From: Porticoccaceae bacterium
Lineage (GTDB): Bacteria > Pseudomonadota > Gammaproteobacteria > Pseudomonadales > Porticoccaceae
NCBI GenBank assembly: GCA_002701765.1
Contig: NZXB01000035.1
Span: 18,354 to 25,018, forward strand
Reading direction: 5' to 3'
Length of the DNA stretch: 6,665 bases
Shown here piece after piece: positions 1 through 5,937 of this stretch. The translations under genes and the position numbers were made by a program. The notes beneath the pieces are model-generated. The model worked only from the letters and a program-made list of their open reading frames with translations, made no database searches and was not told the DNA's origin. How positions within the stretch are numbered: the stretch's first letter is position 1; each line of letters begins with the position of its first letter.

Positions 1-1575
1 GTCGGTGAAGACATCGTGCAATGGATACGGGGCGACTATTTGATCTCAGGCATCACGCTTAATAGATTTATGTCTCTTCATGTGGTTGCTGTTCCTTTCA
101 TCTTGGTTGGTCTGGTAGTGCTACACATAATCGCGCTGCATGATGTAGGGTCCAACAACCCAGATGGAGTTTCAATTAAAAAGTACAAGGACGAACAAGG
201 GCGGCCAATTGATGGGATACCTTTTTTTCCCTATTACGTGGTTCATGACTTAATACCCATAACCTTGTTTTTCTTCGTCTTCTGTACCATATTATTTTTC
301 ATGCCGGAAATGGGGGGTTATTTTCTAGAGTATGCCAACTTTGAGGTGGCCAATTCGCTAAAAACGCCTGAGCATATTGCGCCTGTCTGGTACTTCACCC
401 CCTACTACTCAATGCTTCGAGCGGTTCCCGACAAACTGGGCGGTTTTATCGTGATGGCTGCGGCAGTAGCTATTTTATTCGTTCTTCCATGGCTTGATCG
501 CAGTCCAGTACGCTCTATGCGATACAAGGGTAAAGTGAGTCGCAGTGCCATCATATTGTTTGTGTCTAGTTTCATAATTCTTGGGGTTCTTGGTGTCAAG
601 GCGCCCACAGATGCGCGGACACTCTTGGCCAGAATTTGTACCGTAATGTACTTTTCATACTTTATTGGCATCTATTTTTGGACACGTTGGGAAAAAACAC
701 TTCCGGAACCCGATCGCGTTACCATGGACGGAGGCATGGGGACCCTGAAGACTCTTGGAGGGTTTGCTCTTGTTGGAGTTCTGGTGTTTGTCCCGCTCAA
801 AGTAGTTGGAGCGGAGGGCAAATCTTGTGGCACCATGGAATGTGATCAATACGAGGCTGCTTTGGATGACACAAATTCTCTTCAAAGAGGCGCTAAACTG
901 GCAGTGAACTACTGCATGGGCTGTCACTCATTTAAATATTCAAGATGGGAACGAGTGGCAGATGATTTGGATATCCCACATCACTTAATGCTTGAAAATA
1001 TGATTTTTTCAGGTCAGAAAATTGGAGAATTGATGACGATTGGCATGACGGATGAAAAATCAAAGGCTTGGTTTGGAGCTGTCCCTCCAGATCTAACTTT
1101 GGTTGCGCGTGCTCGATCGCCAGAGTGGCTATACACTTATCTCAGAAATTTTTACGTAGATGACGCACGCCCTCTTGGAGTAAATAATCGCGTCTACAAG
1201 GACGTAGGCATGCCCCACGCACTGTTAGAATTGCAAGGCCTGATGGCTTGTGCGCCGGGGCCTTATAAAGAGTCATCTGGCATTGGTTTAACGGAGGTGT
1301 TTTATGGTGACACATCTGGAAAAATGAGGGCTGCAGCGTCTGGTGACGCCCCATTAACAGATCCATGTGGTTCTTATAATTTGGTTTCTGATGGGCTATT
1401 GGACTCTGAAGATTATGATAAAGCAGTGTTTGATTTGGTTAACTTCATGACATATGTTGCAGAGCCATTTGCCCAAGAGCGGAGAGTTATAGGACGTTGG
1501 GTGTTGATCTTTTTGAGCATATTTTTTGTTTTCGTGTGGCTTTTAAACCGAGAATACTGGAAGGGTATTCACTAA
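1..1575 (+). CDS. petBC: Cytochrome b / cytochrome c1 fusion of respiratory complex III (5' partial)
   Basis: This gene encodes the quinol-oxidising and cytochrome c-reducing core of the inner-membrane bc1 complex. The reading frame is open from base 1, so the ATG at 16 is internal and the N-terminal half of cytochrome b lies outside the window. Of 524 visible residues, 1-240 are the cytochrome b C-terminal part. It has heme-ligand histidines H27 and H42 just before the GSNNPDG loop, the Qo-site motif PVWY at 128-131 (the beta/gammaproteobacterial variant of PEWY), and several membrane helices. No stop follows the usual RVT end. Instead a signal-peptide-like segment (about 246-271, ending VGA) leads into cytochrome c1. 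The c1 part has CMGCH at 305-309 for covalent heme, the axial methionine M404 in GMPHAL, and a C-terminal membrane anchor (about 500-516). Fused forms such as Bradyrhizobium FbcH are cleaved by signal peptidase, and the same is inferred here. petA should lie upstream. Confidence 0.93.
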   Translation, partial: VGEDIVQWIRGDYLISGITLNRFMSLHVVAVPFILVGLVVLHIIALHDVGSNNPDGVSIKKYKDEQGRPIDGIPFFPYYVVHDLIPITLFFFVFCTILFFMPEMGGYFLEYANFEVANSLKTPEHIAPVWYFTPYYSMLRAVPDKLGGFIVMAAAVAILFVLPWLDRSPVRSMRYKGKVSRSAIILFVSSFIILGVLGVKAPTDARTLLARICTVMYFSYFIGIYFWTRWEKTLPEPDRVTMDGGMGTLKTLGGFALVGVLVFVPLKVVGAEGKSCGTMECDQYEAALDDTNSLQRGAKLAVNYCMGCHSFKYSRWERVADDLDIPHHLMLENMIFSGQKIGELMTIGMTDEKSKAWFGAVPPDLTLVARARSPEWLYTYLRNFYVDDARPLGVNNRVYKDVGMPHALLELQGLMACAPGPYKESSGIGLTEVFYGDTSGKMRAAASGDAPLTDPCGSYNLVSDGLLDSEDYDKAVFDLVNFMTYVAEPFAQERRVIGRWVLIFLSIFFVFVWLLNREYWKGIH

Positions 1576-1693
1576 CCCCATTAGCTAGTTTTTTTTGCGC
1601 TTATTTTAAATTAAAGGCCTAATATGGCTTAAATACCTGTGCCCCTAGTCGGCATTTTAATATACTATTACTTTTCAACTTGGAGAGACCGTT
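1576..1693 (+). promoter_or_regulatory. Spacer between petBC and sspA with a weak promoter candidate
   Basis: This 118-base AT-rich gap holds the only plausible promoter space for sspA. TATACT at 1661-1666 resembles a -10 box, but no good -35 hexamer lies 16-18 bases upstream. GGAGAG at 1682-1687 is a good Shine-Dalgarno sequence six bases before the TTG start of sspA. sspA may instead be read partly from the pet operon. Only the ribosome binding site is well supported. Confidence 0.35.
1577..1596 (+). terminator. Possible weak terminator after petBC
   Basis: A run of eight T (1589-1596) begins 13 bases after the petBC stop codon. The only stem I can draw before it is four base pairs (CTAA with TTAG around a CCCCA loop), and it is separated from the T run by a few bases. 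The T run is clear but the hairpin is weak, so termination here may be partial or absent. Confidence 0.2.
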
Positions 1694-2314
1694 TTGAGAC
1701 GATCATCGATGACGCTATTTTCAGATCCGACCTGTCAATACAGTCATCGGGTGCGCATCGTGCTGGCAGAAAAAGGAGTGACTGTTGAAATAGAGGATAC
1801 CGACTCATCGTGCATTACCGATGAAATATTCGAAGCGAATCCTTATGGCAGCTTGCCAACCTTGGTCGATCGCGATTTGGCACTGTACGAATCGAAAGTG
1901 GTGATGGAATATCTTGATGAACGGTTTCCACATCCGCCTCTTTTACCTGTATATCCAGTGGCTCGTGCTCAGAGCCGGTTATGGATATACAGGATCGAAC
2001 GAGATTGGTGCACTTTGACGGGTCAAATTTTATCCGATCCTAATGGTGACGCAGGAAGGACTGCGAGAAACGAATTGAATGAATCTTTGGTCGCTGTCGC
2101 ATCAATCTTTATTGAGCTGCCCTACTTCATGAGCGATGACTATACCTTGGTGGATTGTTGTTTGGCACCAATGTTGTGGCGATTGCCGCAGTTTGGAATA
2201 GAGATCCATGAAACTTCGCAGACTAAACCACTCCTAGAATACATGAAAAGAGTATTTGCTCGTGATGCCTTCCAAAAAAGTCTGACTGACTTAGAGCGTG
2301 AAATTCATGGCTAA
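1694..2314 (+). CDS. sspA: Stringent starvation protein A (GST-fold RNA polymerase-associated regulator)
   Basis: SspA binds RNA polymerase and changes transcription during starvation and acid stress. The 206-residue product has the usual family length. An N-terminal thioredoxin-like domain (about 6-80) carries the family sequences MTLFS and [10 protein letters not shown], and the helical GST C-terminal domain follows. The surface patch FPHPP (78-82) followed by PVYPVAR is retained; in E. coli SspA the FPHP residues are needed for activity. The catalytic residue of true glutathione transferases is not expected in this family. The start is TTG at 1694, chosen because GGAGAG at 1682-1687 sits six bases upstream and because family members continue upstream of the internal ATG (1709) with residues like RRSS. 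sspB follows after 13 bases, so the two are likely co-transcribed. Confidence 0.95.
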   Translation: MRRSSMTLFSDPTCQYSHRVRIVLAEKGVTVEIEDTDSSCITDEIFEANPYGSLPTLVDRDLALYESKVVMEYLDERFPHPPLLPVYPVARAQSRLWIYRIERDWCTLTGQILSDPNGDAGRTARNELNESLVAVASIFIELPYFMSDDYTLVDCCLAPMLWRLPQFGIEIHETSQTKPLLEYMKRVFARDAFQKSLTDLEREIHG

Positions 2315-2315
2315 C

Positions 2316-2321
2316 AAGGGA
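2316..2321 (+). promoter_or_regulatory. Ribosome binding site that fixes the sspB start
   Basis: AAGGGA lies six bases before ATG 2328. Neither of the two upstream in-frame starts (GTG 2298, ATG 2307) has such a site at a suitable distance, because both lie before it. Confidence 0.6.
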
Positions 2322-2327
2322 TCACGG

Positions 2328-2744
2328 ATGTTTTCAAATCGTCCGTATCTCGTGCGCGCTTTTTATGAATGGATAGTTGACAATGATTGCACGCCATACA
2401 TCATAGTAGATGCGCATTATAGTGGAGTAGAGGTGCCCCAAAGTTTTGTTACTAATGGGCAGATTATTCTTAATATTGCTCCGAGCGCTGTGAGAAGTTT
2501 TGACATGAATAATGATCGCATTAAGTTATCTACCCGTTTTGGGGGGGTTCCGATAGATATCTTTTGTCCGATGGGGGCAATTCTCGGGATTTACGCTCAA
2601 GAAAATGGTCAAGGTATGATGTTTGAATCAGAGCCGTCAGATGAACCACCTCCGCCTCAAGGCCCTAGAATCGTATCGCCAACTCCAGACAAGAAGCCTA
2701 CAGAGACCGAAAAGAATAAACCGTCTCTGCGAGTTGTGAAATAA
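2328..2744 (+). CDS. sspB: ClpXP protease specificity-enhancing factor SspB
   Basis: SspB is a dimeric adaptor that delivers ssrA-tagged and some other proteins to the ClpXP protease. The 138-residue product has the folded N-terminal substrate-binding domain (about 3-100), with the family stretches RPYLVRAFYEW, GQIILNIAP and the aromatic/acidic end IYAQENGQGMMFE. A proline-rich and charged flexible linker follows, then the C-terminal ClpX-docking motif LRVVK, fully conserved with E. coli. I place the start at ATG 2328 rather than GTG 2298 or ATG 2307. AAGGGA at 2316-2321 is six bases upstream, the family begins close to the RPYL motif, and this start leaves sspA and sspB without overlap (13-base gap). 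Confidence 0.95.
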   Translation: MFSNRPYLVRAFYEWIVDNDCTPYIIVDAHYSGVEVPQSFVTNGQIILNIAPSAVRSFDMNNDRIKLSTRFGGVPIDIFCPMGAILGIYAQENGQGMMFESEPSDEPPPPQGPRIVSPTPDKKPTETEKNKPSLRVVK

Positions 2745-2774
2745 AAATATGGCTATGAAAGGAAAAATTTTGAG

Positions 2775-3950
2775 ATGAAACCTATAGCGATTGTGGCAGC
2801 TTCCAGAACACCAATGGGGTCAATGCTTGGAGGTCTAGCAGATATATCTGTGAGCGATTTGGGCGCTTCAGTTGTAAGGTCATTAATCGAAAAGACCGGC
2901 TTAACAAATGATGGAATCGACGAATTATTGATGGGTTGCGTTTTGAGTGCTGGAGTTGGACAGGCACCAGCAAGGCAGGCAGCCTTGGCGGCGGGTTTGA
3001 GTCTAGACACTAGTTGCGGCACAATTCAGAAGGCCTGTGGTTCGGGGATGAAGTCCGTCATGTTTGGTTGTAACAGTATTCTCTCGGGCCAGACCAAAAC
3101 GGTTATTGCTGGTGGCATGGAGAGCATGAGTCGTGCACCATATCTTTTGCCTAAGGCACGACAAGGATATCGTTTCGGTGAAGCGGTCATGCATGATCAT
3201 ATGCAGCACGACGGTTTGCGGGATGCTTATCAAGGTCTTGCGATGGGCGAATTTGCAGAGAATTGCGCCTCTCGCTATGGATTTACTAGGGAGCAGCAGG
3301 ACTCGTTCGCCATTGAGTCTCTGAATCGAGCCAATAAAGCTATCGAGGAAGGATATTTTAACGAAGAGATTACACCGGTGATTGTGGCTTCTCGAAATGG
3401 TAGCGTTAGTGTTGATGTTGATGAGCAACCAGGGCGTGCGAGAATAGATAAAATCCCTAACCTTAGACCGGCATTCCGAAAAGACGGAACTGTAACTGCG
3501 GCCAACTCGAGCTCAATTTCAGACGGTTCTGCAGGGTTGGCTATCATGGATATCGACAGAGCTGAAGCCTTGGGGTTCGAACCCATTGCCTTAATTCGCG
3601 GCTATGATGACGCATCCCAAGAACCTGAGTGGTTCACTACTACCCCGGTATTAGCGATAAAAAAGACTTTGTCTCGAGTTGGTTGGTTGGTTGATGACGT
3701 AGATCTATGGGAGGTCAATGAGGCCTTTGCGGTAGTTACTATGGCGGCAATGCATGACTTGAAGATCGATCACTCAATTATAAACGTCAATGGAGGAGCA
3801 TGTGCCTTAGGGCATCCGATTGGCGCAAGCGGTGCACGCATTTTGGTGACGCTGATCCATGCTCTTCGTCAAAAATCTCTAAAGCGTGGTATTGCAAGCC
3901 TGTGTATTGGTGGTGGCGAAGCCACAGCCATGGCAATAGAAATCGTCTAA
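2775..3950 (+). CDS. Thiolase family acetyl-CoA C-acyltransferase
   Basis: This is a cytosolic thiolase that condenses two acetyl-CoA to acetoacetyl-CoA or cleaves 3-ketoacyl-CoA. The length (391 residues) and spacing match the biosynthetic type known from Zoogloea. The nucleophilic cysteine is C88 in [10 protein letters not shown]315 lies in the NEAFA motif, H347 is in [10 protein letters not shown], and the second catalytic cysteine C377 is in LCIGGGEA. These sit within one residue of the Zoogloea positions, and all four are intact, so the enzyme should be active. The substrate chain length cannot be told from sequence alone: AtoB/PhaA-like is likely, FadA-like less so. The gene starts 30 bases after sspB on the same strand, and AAAGGA at 2758-2763 is a somewhat distant ribosome binding site. 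No partner genes of beta-oxidation or polyhydroxybutyrate synthesis lie next to it, and it is not part of the usual ssp neighbourhood. Confidence 0.93.
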   Translation: MKPIAIVAASRTPMGSMLGGLADISVSDLGASVVRSLIEKTGLTNDGIDELLMGCVLSAGVGQAPARQAALAAGLSLDTSCGTIQKACGSGMKSVMFGCNSILSGQTKTVIAGGMESMSRAPYLLPKARQGYRFGEAVMHDHMQHDGLRDAYQGLAMGEFAENCASRYGFTREQQDSFAIESLNRANKAIEEGYFNEEITPVIVASRNGSVSVDVDEQPGRARIDKIPNLRPAFRKDGTVTAANSSSISDGSAGLAIMDIDRAEALGFEPIALIRGYDDASQEPEWFTTTPVLAIKKTLSRVGWLVDDVDLWEVNEAFAVVTMAAMHDLKIDHSIINVNGGACALGHPIGASGARILVTLIHALRQKSLKRGIASLCIGGGEATAMAIEIV

Positions 3951-3964
3951 CTCGTCTTTCTGAT

Positions 3965-4531
3965 CTAGTCAGTGTATTCGAATACTTTTACAACTCGTCG
4001 CACACCACCCGTTTCCTGAGCTCGATTTGCGGCTTTCTCGCCCATTACTTTGGGTATTAAACCCATCAGATACACGACATTATCCTCTGTTATAACATCT
4101 ATATCGCTAGCAGTAACCTCTTCGTCCAAGGCGAGTTTTATCTTTACCTTGGCCGTGATCATGCTGTCCACCCCTCGATCAGGAATAGAAGAATTAGGGC
4201 GTATTTTTAATTCATTATGCACAACTCGAACGCCCTTAATAGATCTAGCAGTGTCTCCTGCAATCGTTTTTAACCTTTGATTGGGGGCCTCTCCAGTCAA
4301 CAGCACTACGGAATTAAAAACGTTGATGTTGACGTTGGCATATTCTAGATCAGGATCAACTTTTTTAATATTTACTCCTATATGCCTAGCTATTGTAGAG
4401 TCGGTTATGTCGACGCCAATCCCTTGGGAGGCCTCTTCTTCGCCCACGGGTTTCTCGCGCACTAGATGCTCTATCGTTGTGCAGCCGGTAAAAATTAAAG
4501 ATGTGATTATTAAAAAAATTAATTTAGCCAC
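3965..4531 (-). CDS. dolP: Outer membrane lipoprotein with two BON domains, DolP (YraP) type
   Basis: DolP-type proteins are outer-membrane lipoproteins that help keep the envelope intact and affect BAM function and amidase control. The 188-residue product has a short signal peptide with lipobox FTGC (cysteine 17). Residue +2 after cysteine is threonine, not aspartate, which suggests outer-membrane sorting. Two BON domains follow, about 42-110 (with VVLLTGEAPNQ) and about 121-187 (with VVYLMGLIP), the same layout as E. coli DolP. The start is GTG at 4529-4531, directly after the TAA stop of the SIS gene, with GGGAGAG (plus-strand 4538-4544) six bases upstream and lying inside the SIS gene's last codons. 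Translation of the two genes is probably coupled. The gene ends 14 bases from the thiolase stop on the opposite strand. Confidence 0.9.
   Translation of the reverse strand: MAKLIFLIITSLIFTGCTTIEHLVREKPVGEEEASQGIGVDITDSTIARHIGVNIKKVDPDLEYANVNINVFNSVVLLTGEAPNQRLKTIAGDTARSIKGVRVVHNELKIRPNSSIPDRGVDSMITAKVKIKLALDEEVTASDIDVITEDNVVYLMGLIPKVMGEKAANRAQETGGVRRVVKVFEYTD
3974..3985. repeat. Twelve-base perfect palindrome at the convergent gene ends
   Basis: GTATTCGAATAC is a perfect palindrome inside the last codons of the BON lipoprotein gene, just past the thiolase stop. On the + strand it is followed by a short T run (CTTTTA), so a small hairpin with a TCGA loop could act as a weak terminator for the thiolase transcript. 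The stem is only four A/T-rich pairs, and it may be coincidental because the bases also code for VFEY. Confidence 0.25.
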
Positions 4532-5092
4532 TTAATTCTCTCCCAAAATAACGTGGTCTACGAGTTGACTCAGACTTTCAATAATTTGCAGGTGCAGTTG
4601 GCTTAGTACTCTAGATTCGAAACAACTCAAATCTAGACACAGATCACGGGGTCTTAGATGTTCTATCAACATGGCATCATCTTTATAAGCCACTAGTATA
4701 ATCCTTAGATCCCGTTGGACTCCAGCTTCGACAAATTGAATTAAATTAGTATTGCTGGCACCGCGGCTGAGTAAGAACAAGATATCTGATGACTTTGAAT
4801 GGGTCAAGAGCACCTTCGCATTGCAATCATTGGTAAAACCACAAACCATTTGACTTAAGTTTAGCGAGGGGAAGCCGGGCCGATCCATCTGAGTCCCCAG
4901 GGCGAGGTTATGAGTGAGAAGCTGAGCTAACGCACAAGAATTCCCTTGCCCGACGGTAAATATAGTATTTCCCGTTAAGAGGGCGTCCGCTACAATTTCT
5001 GTTGCGACTTGGATAGAATCAGAGAAACTGTCACCAAGAATCATGGAGCTTTCGATTATATGCTCAAAAAATTTGTATAAAATCCGGTCCAC
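4532..5092 (-). CDS. SIS-domain protein, DiaA/GmhA-like and divergent
   Basis: The position between lpoA and the BON lipoprotein gene is that of E. coli diaA, whose tetrameric product binds DnaA and promotes its assembly at oriC. The 186-residue product has the family length and layout: N-terminal helices, a phosphosugar-loop region at 48-53 reading GQGNSC where the family has GNGGSA or GNGTSA, and a C-terminal helix region (161-184) like RIQE-H-II-L-DLID. The second loop, usually STSGNS or STRGNS, is LSRGASN (108-114). In my hand alignment to GmhA isomerase the four zinc-ligand positions (H61, E65, Q172, H180) are L58, N62, S164 and E172, so isomerase activity is unlikely. The start is GTG 5090-5092, the first possible one because a TAA codon lies directly before it in frame; AAAAGAG is seven bases upstream. 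The DiaA role is inferred mainly from position. Confidence 0.82.
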   Translation of the reverse strand: MDRILYKFFEHIIESSMILGDSFSDSIQVATEIVADALLTGNTIFTVGQGNSCALAQLLTHNLALGTQMDRPGFPSLNLSQMVCGFTNDCNAKVLLTHSKSSDILFLLSRGASNTNLIQFVEAGVQRDLRIILVAYKDDAMLIEHLRPRDLCLDLSCFESRVLSQLHLQIIESLSQLVDHVILGEN

Positions 5093-5166
5093 TTAGCTAC
5101 TCTTTTCTATAAAAGCGAGTATCAAATTTCTTCACTATTTACTCAAGATTATATCATCGGAAACTC
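5093..5166 (-). promoter_or_regulatory. Gap between lpoA and the SIS gene with a -10-like box
   Basis: This 74-base gap contains a perfect TATAAT on the minus strand (plus-strand ATTATA at 5148-5153), 55 bases before the GTG start of the SIS gene. A hexamer 17 bases upstream reads TGAGTA, a poor -35 match, so a promoter is only possible. The gap is too short for yraN, which usually lies here. Confidence 0.3.
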
Positions 5167-5496
5167 TTAGTACTCAGGCGATATTGTTGAAACACCACTG
5201 GAGTCAAATTTGGCCCATCCTGTTCGCCTTTTGATGTGACCATTTGAAAGAGTAAGTATGCCTGTTGCGCCGAAAATAGGTGTTTGCATGCTGGCCCGTC
5301 TTAAACCGAGCAACTCCCGATATGCCAGAAATGTGTCATAACCCAAGGCATAAAAATTCCGCAAAGCGGGATGAAGATCCACATTCGGTTGTAACTCGAT
5401 AGGTAATTGGCCCTCCATGGTCCATGGCATAGCACAAAATTCCACTCTAGCAAGATCTCGATCCAAATTTTCCTGGAACAAACCACCATAAACATG
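5167..5496 (-). CDS. lpoA: LpoA, penicillin-binding protein activator, C-terminal fragment cut by the join
   Basis: LpoA is an outer-membrane lipoprotein that activates the peptidoglycan synthase PBP1A. About 110 C-terminal residues remain, from the periplasmic-binding-protein-like domain. Recognisable pieces are a start HVYGG, then DRDLARVEFCAMPW (family pattern DRDL-G-F-DMPW), ALGYDTFLAYREL, and the terminal FGATGILTLSNGHIKRR followed by a W-x-x-F strand. The frame stays open from the stop at 5167-5169 past 5496. Resemblance to LpoA stops at about 5496: the next codon would normally give the serine of SHVY but gives glycine, and the rest reads as antisense of the TetR gene until a stop at 5581. 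TTG at 5479-5481 is not a true start. The signal peptide and TPR domain are missing. The 3' neighbours support the assignment. Confidence 0.85.
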   Translation of the reverse strand, partial: HVYGGLFQENLDRDLARVEFCAMPWTMEGQLPIELQPNVDLHPALRNFYALGYDTFLAYRELLGLRRASMQTPIFGATGILTLSNGHIKRRTGWAKFDSSGVSTISPEY

Positions 5497-5502
5497 TCCG
5501 AA
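5494..5502. other. Chimeric join between gammaproteobacterial and flavobacterial DNA
   Basis: Left of this point the minus strand reads as LpoA; right of it the plus strand reads as a flavobacterial TetR regulator. Both genes lose their 5' parts at the same spot, with no intergenic DNA, repeat, tRNA or integrase. The HVY residues of LpoA end at 5496, and TetR-like sequence starts with SEFVS at 5497. This points to an assembly or amplification artefact. Confidence 0.8.
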
Positions 5503-5937
5503 TTTGTTTCCTGTGGTGTTAACGATATTATTGCATTGGGGAAAAACCCTATTGAGGAGCTCTATGAGGTCAAAAAATTTCTAATGGTACACTTAAACGA
5601 CGAAAAGCTATCACCTCTCTACCAATTGCAAAAGTACTATCCGAAAATCCATGCCTCATTCAAGGAAATACAATTTGAATTTACGCACCGCTGTGTATCT
5701 AAAAATCTAAAACGGGGGGTGGAAATGGGAATTTACCGTAATAATCTTAATGTGGAATTTGTATCGCGAATCTATTTCACGGGTGTCATGAGCATCAAGG
5801 ACAACAATGTTTTTCCGACGGAAATATTTAGTAGAGCACAATTGCTTGATTATTATATCGAATATCATCTTAGGGGTATCGTGACCCCCAAAGGAAGAAA
5901 CATACTAAACTCTATCATCAATTCAAATCAAGAATAA
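5497..5937 (+). pseudogene. TetR/AcrR-family transcriptional regulator, C-terminal fragment cut by the join
   Basis: The 146 residues match the C-terminal ligand-binding and dimerisation domain of a TetR-family repressor that commonly precedes RND efflux genes in Flavobacteriia. Typical stretches are ALGKNPIEELYEVKKF, YQLQKYYPKI, RGVEMGIYRNNLN, SRIYFTGVM and YYIEYHLRGI. The DNA-binding helix-turn-helix is absent because the sequence to the left belongs to lpoA. The frame stays open back to an ATG at 5407, but the residues from 5407 to 5493 are antisense of lpoA and not part of this protein. In its source genome the gene is probably whole; it looks broken only because of the join. Its TAA is directly followed by the ATG of the efflux gene, which it is expected to control. 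The family assignment rests on recalled patterns of the C-terminal domain, without the helix-turn-helix to confirm it. Confidence 0.75.

Noticed and set aside
1606..1637. Possible imperfect inverted repeat around TTAAAGGCC and GGCTTAA before sspA
   Set aside because: The stem needs a two-base bulge, is mostly A/T and has no T run after it, so it is not convincing as a terminator or operator.
2298..2327. Longer sspB starts at GTG 2298 or ATG 2307
   Set aside because: They overlap the sspA end and lack a well-placed ribosome binding site. ATG 2328 has AAGGGA six bases upstream and fits the family N-terminus.
3003..3586. Antisense open frames inside the thiolase gene
   Set aside because: They lie opposite a fully conserved thiolase, have no recognisable motifs and no ribosome binding sites.
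4050..4535. Plus-strand open frames across the BON lipoprotein gene
   Set aside because: They are the complement of a clear two-BON-domain lipoprotein and have no family features of their own.
5407..5496. Apparent 5' extension of the TetR gene, starting at ATG 5407
   Set aside because: These bases code for the conserved LpoA motif region on the other strand, and the translated extension (starting MALHGPW) has no TetR character or helix-turn-helix. The long frame is produced by the join.
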